This document shows, piece by piece, positions 8,841 to 18,990 of a DNA stretch of 64,000 bases. The DNA is from Symbiodinium sp. CCMP2592 (taxonomy: Eukaryota; Sar; Dinophyceae; Suessiales; Symbiodiniaceae): assembly GCA_905221615.1 (NCBI GenBank), contig CAJNDT010000609.1:1-64000 (forward strand). The letters run 5' to 3'. The number at the start of each line of letters is the position of its first letter. Within the stretch, counting starts at the first letter, position 1. Below the pieces are notes generated by a model. The model worked only from the letters and a program-made list of their open reading frames with translations. It ran no database searches and had not been told where the DNA came from. The position numbers and the translations under genes are program-made.

Positions 8841-9244
8841 GCTAGCGGTCAACGGGTTGATAGCGCTTTAATTTTCGTGTTGTTTGTAAAACTGGGTTAG
8901 TTTTACTTCTTCCGATTGAGTTAGAAAGAAAACTTCGAAAGTGATTTTCTCTTGCAAGCATTCCTTGAGTGCATGACCTATGATATGCTCCCGCCGTGAG
9001 TGTGTGCTCAAGGGAGCAAGTGAAGGCAGCATGTCAACATGGGCAGACATGGGCAGAAATTTTTGTCCCGCCCGCCCACCCAGTGATAATGACGCAAACC
9101 CTTGCCGCTACTGCTTCTTGGGCTCTGATAGCCACCGGCTTGTCGACTTGAGAATATTCTCCTGCTTGCGCTTGTTCCGCCTTCGGCCTGTCCAACCGAA
9201 CTTCACTTGCGACTACGAGCTTTGTAAACTACATAGTTCCGTGA
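8841..9244. other. Spacer between the two LTR-like repeats
   Basis: No gene. It holds the right arm of a perfect 14-bp inverted repeat: CTCAATCGGAAGAA at 8811-8824 (inside copy 1) and TTCTTCCGATTGAG at 8907-8920. The segment 8999-9080, with GTGTGCTCAAGG and a C-rich CCCGCCCGCCCACC, resembles 12080-12137, so part of it is dispersed repeat. Confidence 0.4.
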
Positions 9245-9552
9245 GGGGTGTGTTGCCTGCCTTGGCTTGCGTGCGTTTGTGGACTGCCTAGTCCCACAGC
9301 CTTGAGCCTTCGCATTGCGTGAACGATGTGCTCACCCGCGCCTGCGGATGGGCATGTCGTTGCAGGAGTGTGATCGCCCGACGTCACCAGTGAAAATGAA
9401 GACCTTGCGAGTGCTGCTTCCTGAAGGAATTTATTTAATATATATATATATATATATACATCCAGTTGCGTTCGTTGCAAATAGATTCGCAAATCATTTC
9501 CTTTTTAGCGCTGCCTTTTCTGCTCAATCGGAAGAACAACGGAGTAAATTAA
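9245..9552. repeat. LTR-like direct repeat, copy 2 (308 bp)
   Basis: Second copy of the 8531-8840 repeat, with few substitutions and a shorter (TA)n tract. The reading frame of the downstream deubiquitinase-like ORF is open through this repeat, where the TA tract would encode alternating Tyr-Ile. That frame depends on TA length, since copy 1 with two more bases runs out of frame. Confidence 0.65.
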
Positions 9553-9593
9553 AAGTTAATCAAGGCGGGCCTCCTGCTGGACAGCCCCCTACG

Positions 9594-11183
9594 ATGGTCA
9601 TACACCAGGTGGGACGCGGAGAAGCAGACACACATCCCGACGGACAGGGAGCCCCTGGCACACGATCGGGCCCTGACATTCATACAGGAACTCAAACCGG
9701 TGATGATCAAGGAGGGAACCATGCATGCATTTCATGCAATGGGAGGCCTACCGGAGGAGAAGTCGGAGCAGAACAAAGTCACCCTTCTCAAGTTGACGAT
9801 CTCACAGGAAGCCCCAGACAAGATGAGAATCAGGGAGGCTCTGAGCACCCTGACCGAGAACTCAGTGCTGCGGCTCATAGGGGTCCGTCTGCGACCGGAG
9901 CGCAGCCATCGGCCACTTCCAAAGGAACTTCTGCAGCTTCTGAAAGCCACTCAGTAAAGAAGCCCAGGACCAAGGGGATGCCGTTGGCGGCCCCCACAGA
10001 AACAAAGGAGGGCGGGGAGCCCACGCCGGCCCCGAAGCAGACAATCTTCAGCAGAGGGAAGCTGAAGCACATTGAAGCGTTGCCGACAGGCGTCTTACCT
10101 GAAGACCTCCAACGTATTGACAGAAGAGGTCAGAAGGCAGAAAGCAACAAAGGGAAGCCGAGGACCGGCCCTCAGCAGGGGACGCTGACAAATCAGCAAG
10201 GGGACATCCCTAACAAGGGAGGCAAGGGGACCCTCAAGCAATGGCTTGAGCAATCGGGGACGAACTCGGCTGCAGCATCGAGTGCAGCAAACATCAGAGC
10301 GCATGATGCCCATATGGATCTTGACACGCCGCCATCGCTTGTCCTTGCGAATCCACACAATCTCTGCTATCTCAATTCGCTGATTCAGGCACTTATGTGG
10401 ATCTACAACGCCAGGGCCTCAGATCGCAAAGCACATTTTGGGGACCTCCATCCATTGCTCAGACCCCTCCTGGCTGTGCATGGAACGGTCCAGCTCTATC
10501 GGAGGAAGGCGTGGCTTGACATACTCCGAACATGGCCTAGATTGCATCAGCAGCACGATGCTGCCGAGTTCTTCACATTCCTAGCGGATCAAATACGCCT
10601 GCCAGGTATACATGGCTCATGGGAAGCCCGATCCATGGAAGGGCCCCAAATCCAAGCTCACCAACGAATGAGCCCGGTGCCGCTCATCACCTTACCCTGT
10701 ACACCAGACAAAACACTGCAGCAACTCGTGGAGGATTGGTCCTATGAGCAAGACACGGGAGAGGTAACAGCCCTCGCGAAACCCCCACCGATCCTGAGCA
10801 TTCAACTTATGCGATTTAGTGGGGACCTCAGAGGAGAAGTCGGCAAACTCCAACACAGAATCAACCTCTCACCACGACTACAGGTGCCTACATTCACCGA
10901 TGGTGTTCACACAGAGCCCTGCACCTACGTGCTCAGCTCGGTAGTGTATCACATTGGATGCACTCCGGACTCAGGTCACTATCGATCGCTGGGCATTTCG
11001 GCCCCCAAAGGGGAGCCGACTGCTGCTTTCTACAGTGAGCTCCAAAGGAGCTTAGCAGAGGATGCCGCCCATCCGGCCCTCCATGTACAGAATGATGACA
11101 CACCGACTGTCGTAGCTAACTCTACTGACCTAAATGAGATCAGTAGGACGTGGTACTTAGCTCTCTTTTCATGGCCGCAATAG
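9594..11183 (+). CDS. Ubiquitin-specific protease (USP/UCH)-like protein
   Basis: The frame is open from 9315, but the upstream part lies in the LTR-like repeat, so I take the first ATG outside it (9594; an alternative ATG at 9348 lies inside). Length 529 aa. Residues 1-240 are low-complexity, rich in Gly, Gln, Thr, Pro and Lys. The C-terminal 280 residues carry the USP catalytic signature: a Cys box NPHNLCYLNSLIQAL with C258, a helix QQHDAAEFFTFL, the strand ILSIQLMRF, and a His box DSGHYRSL with H462, followed by a terminal WYLALFSW. USPs remove ubiquitin from substrates by thiol-protease chemistry. The fold is compact for a USP and I see no CxxC zinc-finger insertion in the fingers region. 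It is intronless and directly follows an LTR-like repeat, so it is either a retrogene or cargo of a repeat element. Domain call sure; host role unknown. Confidence 0.8.
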   Translation: MVIHQVGRGEADTHPDGQGAPGTRSGPDIHTGTQTGDDQGGNHACISCNGRPTGGEVGAEQSHPSQVDDLTGSPRQDENQGGSEHPDRELSAAAHRGPSATGAQPSATSKGTSAASESHSVKKPRTKGMPLAAPTETKEGGEPTPAPKQTIFSRGKLKHIEALPTGVLPEDLQRIDRRGQKAESNKGKPRTGPQQGTLTNQQGDIPNKGGKGTLKQWLEQSGTNSAAASSAANIRAHDAHMDLDTPPSLVLANPHNLCYLNSLIQALMWIYNARASDRKAHFGDLHPLLRPLLAVHGTVQLYRRKAWLDILRTWPRLHQQHDAAEFFTFLADQIRLPGIHGSWEARSMEGPQIQAHQRMSPVPLITLPCTPDKTLQQLVEDWSYEQDTGEVTALAKPPPILSIQLMRFSGDLRGEVGKLQHRINLSPRLQVPTFTDGVHTEPCTYVLSSVVYHIGCTPDSGHYRSLGISAPKGEPTAAFYSELQRSLAEDAAHPALHVQNDDTPTVVANSTDLNEISRTWYLALFSWPQ

Positions 11184-11224
11184 TCGGCCTGCCGCCCTGG
11201 GAAGCGGCATCGTAGCAGTCCGGC

Positions 11225-11509
11225 GTGCCTGAAAAGGCCGTTCCTGTATCCACTCGACGATACGGGTACGCAGCGCCCGCTGAACAGTCGTCTCGACTGA
11301 AGCGTGTGAATGACAAAAAGGACCTTCCGTCGCGAGGGCAGTTTGCCGAGGCTTGTGAGAGGTTTCAGGCCATAAACAAGGGTGATGTGGCAGCCACTGA
11401 TACGATGATGGATTTCATCCGTGCTCCCCATTACGAGCCGAAGCTTGCCCAGGCCATCCTTTCGTTGGCTAGGCTGGAAGCCGATTGGACACAAGAAGTG
11501 CTGCAGTGA
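11225..11509 (+). CDS. Short unassigned ORF after the USP-like gene
   Basis: A 94-codon frame opening on GTG, 41 bases after the USP-like stop and in another frame. The peptide is charged and soluble-looking (FAEACERFQAINKGD, AILSLARLEADW) with no motif I recognise. It could be a C-terminal remnant of another element. Coding status is uncertain. Confidence 0.2.
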   Translation: MPEKAVPVSTRRYGYAAPAEQSSRLKRVNDKKDLPSRGQFAEACERFQAINKGDVAATDTMMDFIRAPHYEPKLAQAILSLARLEADWTQEVLQ

Positions 11510-11756
11510 TCATTGACGCATCCTCCGATCGCGGGGTCCGGGGGAAGATGGCTGCTCTGTTCGGCTGCTTTAGCCGTTGTTCAGTCTGGCTGCTCTTGCC
11601 TTACTTCGGAGGGGTTGTGTTCGCCCACTCTCGCCATCAACCCGGTAACAGAACCCCCGTTGCAACGGAGAGCAAAAAGAAGACCTGTCCGAGTGAAGCC
11701 ATTCTGCATTTGCTTATGATATAGATTGCTGGACTGATTATTCCTGTGATTGGAGA

Positions 11757-11845
11757 TTGAAAAATTTTTCCATATACATCTTTGTACATATTCGATTCCT
11801 CTTGTATCTGAGGATACTTTCAACTGCAAGGAGACCAGAGAAACG
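11757..11845. repeat. 89-bp direct repeat, copy 1
   Basis: From TTGAAAAATTTTTCC to GAGACCAGAGAAACG. It matches 12177-12265 almost base for base at an offset of exactly 420. The second copy is preceded by GGGGGAAGATGGC, which also occurs at 11542-11553, so a longer ancestral duplication is likely. Confidence 0.75.
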
Positions 11846-12176
11846 TCCCACGGAGCGGAGCGCAGTTAAGTTTATCCTGGTCTAGCAAAGCCAAAGGCGA
11901 AGCGTACTTGCAGTTTTGTTTAAACCACGCTTTTACCTTTCCACGATCTTTAACGTTTTCCTTTTCTCATGTGGTTTGATGCTGTGTTTCGCATCACCTT
12001 TTTGATGCTGTATTTTGCATCTCGATTTCCCGCATGATGCTTCGGAAGACCCTTGTGCGATTTTGAATCATGTCACCCGGCGGTGTGCTCAAGGCTGAGT
12101 TTGCCAAAATTTTTCGGCCACCCACCCGCCCGACATAGTTTCAATACGGTTTTTGTGAGACTGGGGGAAGATGGCT

Positions 12177-12265
12177 TTGAAAAATTTTTCCATATACATC
12201 TTTGTACATATTCGATTCCTCTTGTATCTGAGGATACTTTAAATTGCAAGGAGACCAGAGAAACG
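12177..12265. repeat. 89-bp direct repeat, copy 2
   Basis: Second copy of 11757-11845, with only a few differences near its 3' end (AAATTGCAAG versus CAACTGCAAG). The DNA between copies (11846-12176) has no recognisable gene. It holds two short T-rich stretches around GATGCTGTNTTTCGCAT-like direct repeats near 11977 and 12004. Confidence 0.75.
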
Positions 12266-12310
12266 AACAACAAATGCGTTACTAGATTTAGCGGCCTAGC
12301 GGTGTAGCAA

Positions 12311-12585
12311 CTCTGCAATGTTAGTACAAACGCCGTGGGCGGCGCACCCACACCGCACTTGTAGTGCGAACGCCGAGACTGTGACTTTGGTACCGGCGCC
12401 GCGACTGTAATACGATTGCTATTTCGCCGCGATTGTAGTAGCTTCGTCGGGAGATTGTCGTACCGGCGCCGTGAGCGGCGTGCCAATGCTGCGATTGTAA
12501 AACTACCGCCGCGAGCGGCATGCCCACGCCGCGATTGCAACGTCGCGAGCGGCGTGCCCATACTGCAACTGTGGTGCCGCTATTT
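12311..12585. repeat. GC-rich minisatellite, degenerate unit of about 30 bp
   Basis: Repeated variants of GCCGCGAGCGGCGTGCCCA and GCCGCGATTGTAA alternate through the segment. Open frames on both strands here are by-products of the repeat. I see no gene. Confidence 0.6.
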
Positions 12586-13490
12586 GTCGCAAGAACGAGC
12601 ACCCTTCCCAAGCCATGGAATATTCAAATCACACGCGTGATTTCCCTTGCACTCATGTGCCTCGTTTGAGGTGCTGCCGGGATCGTGCTTGGTTGTAGCA
12701 TGGACATGTGTGTATGATGCTTGCCTATGATGTGTTCCCAGGGACGCGTGCAACGTGCCGAAGCATACGTGTGTATGCATGCTTACCTTCTTGCGTGTTT
12801 CTGATATCTGTTTACAACGCATCCCTGGCGAAACACATACGTGTATGCATGCGCCCACACCTGCTTCTGGACATGTGTACGCAAGCGGACACGGCGCGTG
12901 TGGCCAATCGACTTGATGGCCAAAGAAACATGCAGTCCAGAGAGCGCGGACACTAAACCTCACACGTGGGACTTCCCTTGCAATCTGCGGCTTTAAGACG
13001 TAAGGAACGGGACAAACACTGCCAAAGGCCAAATTTCCTGTGAACTCTTGGCGTCCAAAATCAACCAAAATCTTGGTTGGATGTTTTCGTGGACCTGCGC
13101 ATTTCCGTCAGCTACTGTTTTTAAGTGTTGACTGGGCTGAACACGCCGAGTGAGCTGATGGGCAGCTGTGCATGCTGGGACACTCCCGTGTATTTGCGTC
13201 CTGCGCACGGATACACGAATCTATGTGCCTCAGCACATACGTGTAGTTCGCCATCGCTGCGTGTTTGTTGGGCGGGGTCTTGCAAACGTGCGCCTGTGCC
13301 TTTGTCGCAGCCGTACGCGGAAGGACATGCTTCCACGCTCTTGGGAGAAACGCACGTATGTCTGCATTGAACATAGGTGTACGCGCTAAAGTGAGACCGC
13401 GCATTTGCTCGCGCGACCTTTGCATGCTACAGCAGCTTCCCCTCGAGTCGGCGGGCTCGTGCGTGCAAGCGACGAAAAAAAAAGCGATGT
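12586..13490. other. Gene-free stretch with short dispersed motifs
   Basis: No coding region that I would defend. Motifs close to ACATACGTGTATGCATGC recur at about 12764, 12832 and 13237. A motif of about 23 bases, CACACGYGKGAYTTCCCTTG, occurs at about 12632 and 12961. A small perfect hairpin CAACCAA-AATC-TTGGTTG lies at 13062-13079. Confidence 0.4.
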
Positions 13491-14550
13491 AGACAGACAT
13501 AGCAGCCAGATGGTAGTCAAGTACACACTTCTTGATCAAGATGTTCGCCGCGAAAGGAAAAACGAACATGCCTTGGGTAGACACCTCCGGGAGACGATCC
13601 ACGGAGTCGCAGGGGTTGCTTCTAAGCCTGCGGCTTCGCTGGTGGCGTGGTCGCAAGACAACCCCGACGCAGCAGACTGACATGCCAACACGGCAGCAGA
13701 TCAGCCGAAGGAAGTCGCTGCAGCTAGTTCGTCAGAGCGAAAGCAGCATCGAGGAGGTGAAGGCCTTGGTAGAACAACAACCCACCAAGGAATCGGAGTT
13801 TGAAATTTTAGTTGGCTGAAGATGTGACACTGGGCCTACTATGCTTGTCCTCGAAAGTGTATATGGACTTTTATGAGCAGAAGAAGGATGCGATCACACA
13901 GCGCGGCCTACGGCTTGCGTGTGATGCCACCCACGAAAATTCCAATTCGAAAGTTAGACTTTTCGCTTTGGGTTGGCTGGCCCAGTATGTTGATGGTAAT
14001 ATAATCCGCAACACCTTCGTCCCCTTGGCCTTCTGTGGCGCCATCTGAAACCAGTGCAGCGACTTTACTCTTCCTCGAAGCCGCGGATGGCTGTTTACGT
14101 GAAGCTTGCCAAGGTAGCACATTTGGATGGAGGTACGGGGTTGGTGAAATGGTTCCGGGACTACTTCGGGCCGTTTTTGCTATTGGTGAGGAGTTTGGAA
14201 CATGTTAAGCGGAGTATCGAAAACGAAGGTGTCAACAAGCTTCACAAAACAAGCTGGTGGACCACCGTCCAGCGCTGGGTGGCGTTCAGTGCCTTTATCC
14301 GAATGATACGACTTTTCATTGTTTCTGGCACCGTTCACTGGCCATTCTTCGACGACATGGCCAAAATGCATTCGCCAGCTATATGGCCAAAGACATCTTG
14401 ACGCAGTTGGACGGTCGATGGACTTCTGCCTGGAGAGCAGGTCCTTTAGAACCGGGCTAAGGGCCAGATGCTTTGAATGCCTTCGATTCTTTTTTCACGA
14501 TTTTTGGATCTGTATGTGTCAGATGAAAGCAAGTTAAGCCTCAGCTAAGC
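13491..14550 (+). other. Unassigned short ORFs, possibly a decayed gene
   Basis: Consecutive plus-strand frames (13532-13819, 13812-14048, 14054-14401, 14319-14537) tile the segment in different phases. One contains FYEQKKDAITQRGLRLACD and another LVKWFRDYFGPFLLLVRSLE, which look like real protein but match no family I know. The pattern suits either a frameshifted gene remnant or several exons. No splice sites are clear enough to join them. Confidence 0.25.
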
Positions 14551-14606
14551 CTCACGGACTTGCTGCCACGCTACGAGCACTGTGGGCGCATGTTTTTTTC
14601 CCGCCT

Positions 14607-15455
14607 TCAGTGTGGCTTTCCCTCAATGCTGCCAGGGGCAGGCTTGCTGGCTGCAGCTACGGCAACGCTGAAGGAAACCTCACTGGCGCAGCGGCAAACG
14701 ACTGGGGCCGACGGCTTGCTGCATTGCAACAGCCAACATGCCCACCAGCGGCGCGACCAGCCCGCTGCGGCCGCACCGCGGAGAGCTGGCGGAGCTCTTT
14801 GCGACCGGACGCGGAGCAAGTACTGCACGAAGCGGCCAGCCTCGCCGTTCCATCGCCCGCCGACCTCCGAGCCCAGAACGACGAGCTCGTGCGGTCCTCC
14901 ACTGCAGAGCTCTGGGTAGGTGAACCGCTTGCACCGCTCGGCTACCCTAAGCACAGCTCCATCTGTGTCAGCGGCTCCCGCCTGTGGATGCCCCGTTCGC
15001 GCGAGGGGTTAGACGACGGTCGCGTCGCAGCACAACGAGCCGCCCCGCGGTGTGGCGCCGTAGACTACTGGTTCGAGTCGTGTGCGATCGTCAGCTGGCA
15101 CTCCCTGTGTGGCAGTGTGCACGAGCCAGTGTTGAGGGATGACTTGCCCATCAAATCCGACGTCCTCACAGGCTACGCGCGCCCAGGCCCGCTCTCGACG
15201 ATCTTGGCTTGGCGAGCCAGCAACCCTGTGCGGGGGCAGGCAAGGGCGTGGTCTCCGTACTCGTCCACCTGCTGAGAGTGAGTGCTGGTTCGCTCGGCAC
15301 TGCCGATAGCCATGCGCATCCATGCGCCAGCGTGTGCCCCGCCTTGCGAGAGTAGCAAGGCCCGAGAGGATGGCTGCAGAGCCGGCAGCAGCACGCGGTC
15401 GCGATAGTAAAGGAAAAAAGTCCGCGTAGCGTGGAACTGCCAGCCATGAGGCCAC
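14607..15455 (-). pseudogene. LINE (family A) C-terminal remnant, minus strand
   Basis: Read on the minus strand, the segment gives the post-RT part of a GC-rich LINE broken over several frames: GDHALACPRTGLLARQ (near 15240-15190), then DGQVIPQHWLVHTATQ, VVYGATPRGGSLCCDATVV to 15009, and after a frame break LRVAERCKRFTYPEL, VVLGSEVGGRW and RAPPALRGAAAAGW (14954-14700). The GDH and Cys residues belong to the usual CRCG...GDH...C cluster. The RT domain itself is absent, so this is a 5'-truncated, frameshifted copy. The same peptide blocks recur at 19261-19674, 26040-27190 and 27312-27710. Confidence 0.8.
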
Positions 15456-15619
15456 TCACCCGGGCCTGCGTCGCGAAGCTATTGCGGCCGGGCGCCTTCG
15501 TAGGCAGGGTGCCATCCAGGGCACGCCCAGCCTTCTGCTTGCAGAAGGTTTTTGGCCTCTGCTGCTTCGCAGTGTGGTTTCCCGTTTGATGTATTCCCTT
15601 CATACAGCTTGGCTTTGCA

Positions 15620-16009
15620 AAGCTGACCTACGCAAAATTTCGTTCCATCCTCGGCATACCACGTGTGCGCAACGAGACTGTGTTACAAGAAGCTGGCACT
15701 GAGAAACTTTGAATCATTCTCTGGCGCCGACAGCTGCTACTTTTGGGGCGCATCGCGCAACTTCCATGGGAGGATGTCATGCGAACATGTATTTTCCATG
15801 ATGGGACGTTTCAGCCGCGATGGCATGATGGACTTCGGAAGCGGGGTAGACCCAAACAAACATGGCTTTCAGAAGTTTTTCGCATGGCTTTGAATATGTG
15901 CGGGGATCGGCTTAGTTTAGAGACCTTATGGAACCAAACTCCAACCGTTTGGCAGCACAAAGTGCTCACGCATAATTTCACACCTATGCCACATCAGCGA
16001 AACCGTTGA
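15620..16009 (+). pseudogene. LINE (family B) extreme C-terminal remnant
   Basis: The frames read IPRVRNETVLQEAGTEKL, a break, then LLLGRIAQLPWEDVMR, and RKRGRPKQTWLSEVFRMAL with a stop at 16009. The block R-x-G-R-P-x-x-x-W near the end is typical of the C-terminus of apurinic-endonuclease-type LINE ORF2 proteins. Only about 130 codons survive and at least one frameshift interrupts them. It is a different LINE family from the GDH-type remnants nearby. Confidence 0.7.
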
Positions 16010-16170
16010 GCGGCCTTTCATGCCCACGTGTCTCAACACGAGGCTTTGACCTGACCTGACCTGCTTCGCGCAAGCAAGGGATCGTGCCCTCTGCACCCTG
16101 CTTTAGAGCCGCCAAGCAACGGCCAGCTGCGCCGGGCAAGCGGGACCGGATGACGGGGAGCGCGTCCATC

Positions 16171-16280
16171 AGCATGACCACATGAGCTCATATGCATGTG
16201 ACCGGTGTAGCCTTTCAGGTCCTAGCCAACGGAAAAAGTGAGTAGTGAGCCCAACACGTCCCAGCGTTTGCCCCGCGCGC
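16171..16280. repeat. Dispersed leader-like repeat, copy 1
   Basis: AGCATGACCACATG followed by GTGACCGGTGTAGCCTTTCA and on to GCCCCGCGCGC. The same block occurs at 25592-25691, except that copy 1 has an extra dozen bases near 16184-16195. In both places the block runs into an ORF encoding SSEPNTSQRLPRA, after which the sequences diverge completely. Confidence 0.7.
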
Positions 16281-16798
16281 ATGGTTACGCGGAGCTGTTA
16301 GTGTTCAGAACGACCGACAGTCAGTGGCACCTCGACAAATCCGGGCCGTGGCCGCCACCAACTCCACCGCCAGCAAGGCGACATCGGGATACCACAGCAA
16401 ATCCAGGACCAGCACCGTTGCCAAGTCCAGGTGTGACTGACACTACATCAAGCGTTTCGAGAGGCAGCAAACCCCAAGGCAAAGGATCCAAAGGTAAAGT
16501 CGCAGGTAAGCGTGGCAAAGGCCATCTTGCTGTCAAGAAGCGTGTTCGCAAGCGCGATCCCGACACCGGCAAGTGCATCCGATCGCAGAAGCGGTCGCAC
16601 AAAGCCCAGCAGAAGCGCGACTTGCGATTACGCTTGCACCAGGTCAAGAAGCAGATCCGCTTAGACTCCGCCGACGTTGCAAATCGCAGCGAACACTCCG
16701 ATCAAGAAGCCGACGAAAGTGGGAGCTGTTCCTGTGAACCGTCTCCTGAATGCAGTGTGCATTACACATACTCGGACGAATCGTCCTCGAGTGTTTGA
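16238..16798 (+). CDS. Basic, Lys/Arg-rich unassigned ORF
   Basis: A 186-codon frame opening on GTG inside the leader-like repeat. Residues about 75-145 are very basic (KGKVAGKRGKGH, VKKRVRKRDPDTGK, RSHKAQQKRDLRLR). The C-terminus is acidic and Ser-rich and ends in YSDESSSSV. The composition suggests nucleic-acid binding, for example a Gag- or histone-like protein, but there is no identifiable fold. No in-frame ATG lies close to the opening, so initiation is unexplained. It may be an exon or a repeat-borne ORF. Confidence 0.3.
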   Translation: MSSEPNTSQRLPRAHGYAELLVFRTTDSQWHLDKSGPWPPPTPPPARRHRDTTANPGPAPLPSPGVTDTTSSVSRGSKPQGKGSKGKVAGKRGKGHLAVKKRVRKRDPDTGKCIRSQKRSHKAQQKRDLRLRLHQVKKQIRLDSADVANRSEHSDQEADESGSCSCEPSPECSVHYTYSDESSSSV

Positions 16799-18049
16799 AG
16801 GAAGGGCTCTGGTTTCAAAGCCGTTGAGCAGCATTCCCACAAACAGTGTGTCTCTGGCGAACGTGCCATCGAGACACACCCTGAAAGGTTTGAGCCGCGG
16901 AGTTGCGGAAGGGGTTAGGTCAAAAAAACCAAGATCCCGGGTTGTAGTTGTTTGCCTTGCCCCAACAAACGGCACGATTTCGAACAGCGGAGAACTGCTT
17001 CAGATCGACGACGACAGCTGCTGGCGACCACGGCAGCTAGGACGACTACGGCGACGGAGACTGTCTGGATGACTGCAGAGGGTGCGGCACGTGGTCCACA
17101 GGAGCCGTCACCGGGGCCGGGACCATCACAGGGGCCGTCATCCAGTTCGCGCCCGACTCCACGTGGCTCCGTGGAACACGCTGCGAAGGCTGCAGCTTGC
17201 GCTGCAGATCACACTACGGCCACAAACCGTCAGAAGGAGGCCTTTGGACATCACCTTCGGCGTGTTCGGGACGAGAGATCTGAGGTTCGTGAAAGGCAGG
17301 CAATGGCGGCAGAAGATGGCGATATTCAGACTTGGACGGAGACTGAGGATGAGCGGTCACCCCCCCCCCTTGCACCTGCTCTTCATGTGGGTCTACGACT
17401 GTTCCTTTACCTCCGGATTCCGCTCAGTCGGGTGCAGGCAGCAACACCGCATGCTGATGGTCCAGCAGTGTTGCCGCATACGCCGTGCTGCCTGGGTGGA
17501 CGGAGGCTGATGTTTGGCTTCGTGTGCACATGACAAAAGAAGAACTTAGCGCGCTACGTATTGTCTGATCTATACTTTCTGGCTTGTGCTGTCACTCATC
17601 TGCTCCTCATGTCTTACGGCGCTCTTGCGCCGCACCCAGCGCATCCCTTTGTTGTCGCCATGGCCGCAGAGTGTCCCTTACCGGCTGATGTGTACATGGA
17701 TGCACTTGAAAGTTTTCTGCTTCTGGACTGCTTGCGGAACCTGCATCTCCAGATGGATGGAGGACACTTATCGCCAAGCCTTAGTCTACGCAGTCGGAAT
17801 GATCTGCTACAGGAGGCTCGCAACTGCTTCGACGCTGAGCTCTATCAGCATTTCTTACATTACGCGACGCAGCTTGGTGCCTCCAGGGAACAGTCCTGTT
17901 TTGCCTGATCCGATTATGATTGCAGGTGGAGGACATGGTCCTGCAGAGATTCTTGCATCGCAGATTTTGGAGGCAGGTAATTTCTCGATGTGGGAAGCCG
18001 TTCGTCAGGTGATCCGACTGTTGCCATATGAACGCCACGGCACAGGATT
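16799..18049 (+). other. Unassigned ORFs between LINE remnant and dioxygenase-like remnant
   Basis: Overlapping open frames at 16952-17533, 17561-17908 and 17586-18053 have no recognisable domain. The 16952-17533 frame is rich in Arg, Thr, Pro and Gln. The 17561-17908 frame has a plausible helical stretch (DALESFLLLDCLRNLHLQMD). Because a retroelement Pol remnant begins at about 18065, this could be its degraded Gag or Pol N-terminus, but I see no zinc finger to confirm that. Confidence 0.3.
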
Positions 18050-18064
18050 ATGACGGGGCATGAT

Positions 18065-18512
18065 CGTGCACGCAGCTTCACGTTGGGGATCTTTGCCAGG
18101 CATCAGCTGGTTGGCATTAGCAAAGCCACCTTTACGCACTCCAATGTGTGCCGTTTGCTTTGTTCCTATATCGGGCTTTTATGCGATTCCTTTCGATGGA
18201 CTACACTTGCGGTTCACCTCAACTACGGATCAGGGTGGGCTTTGGGTCGAACAGGTTGGTGGAAAGGACTTTCAGGAGATTCCCGGAGGCATGTGCGGAG
18301 GCCGCTACTTTCAGCTGCAGGATCAGTTTCTTATTTTCCCAGTCCGCTCAGCATGGCATGCCACGCAGCCGTGGGGTTCCTTTGATCGCTACACCATTGC
18401 AGCTTATTCTGTGCGGCACTGGCCCAGGCTCTCGAGTGCGATGCAGAATTTTATCCGGACTCTGGGTTTCCGTTTGCCGGAGGCGCCTGTGGCGGGACTA
18501 CAGCCGCTTCCT
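18065..18512 (+). pseudogene. Broken dioxygenase-like (DSBH) domain, second locus
   Basis: This aligns by eye with the N-terminal domain of the Pol ORF at 3746. SFTLGIFARHQLVGISKATF matches SFSCGAYAKGGLQGLRSECA in layout. After a frame change, QGGLWVEQ matches GGGIWIAD, FPVRSAWHATQPWGSFDRYT matches FDAFKYPHETESWVGDRLVC including the His and the Arg, and LGFRLP matches LGFRPP. The HxD strand of Pol is missing here, apparently through a deletion at the frame break near 18175. The protein is therefore inactive, but the resemblance supports the domain as a real, repeated module. Confidence 0.65.
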
Positions 18513-18978
18513 GTGCTACCGACAGTACTTCTGGATCCAGCGGTCTGATGTCTGCTGCTATGATCGTTCGGCTACTCAGGGTATCACTCCCCATCAATCT
18601 GCAACGGGGCATCATTCCTACACCGGATGGATTATGCACTCTACAGTCTTTCATTCCTGGGATGGCGAATTCCGCAATGTTCAGCGCTGCATTGTGCTCT
18701 TTCTGGGTGGGTATGTGCTTTTATGTGCAAATGTGTTCTGTCTGAGGCTTTTACGCATGCCAGGTTTGCGGCATGTGGCCATGGGGGTAGTGAACGACGT
18801 AGCTTGACTGACGTAAAGTGATAGCCTCTTTTTCTTGCCTGCGTACAGATTCTTTGTGACGTAAGATTAGCTTCCGCTAGATTCCTCTCAGCACAGCTGC
18901 GAAGAGCAGCCGAGTAGCAAGTGCCTACTTGTACGTGCCACGCGAGACACTGGACTTGTCTGCGTTCCAAAGTCAAAA
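18513..18978. repeat. Direct repeat of about 460 bp, copy 1
   Basis: From GTGCTACCGACAGTACTTCT to CAAAGTCAAAA. It matches 19758-20217 over its whole length with scattered substitutions and small indels. Copy 1 sits between the dioxygenase-like remnant and the methyltransferase-like remnant, replacing about 95 codons present between those domains in the intact Pol. Confidence 0.8.
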
Positions 18979-18990
18979 GTCAAAAGTACC

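Noticed and set aside
12327-12611. Open frames on both strands in the GC-rich minisatellite
   Set aside because: Repeat units without stops produce open frames by default; there is no start context or domain.
15060-15090. GGTTCGAGTC at about 15070 as a tRNA B box
   Set aside because: It lies in LINE coding sequence, with no A box, acceptor stem or cloverleaf around it.
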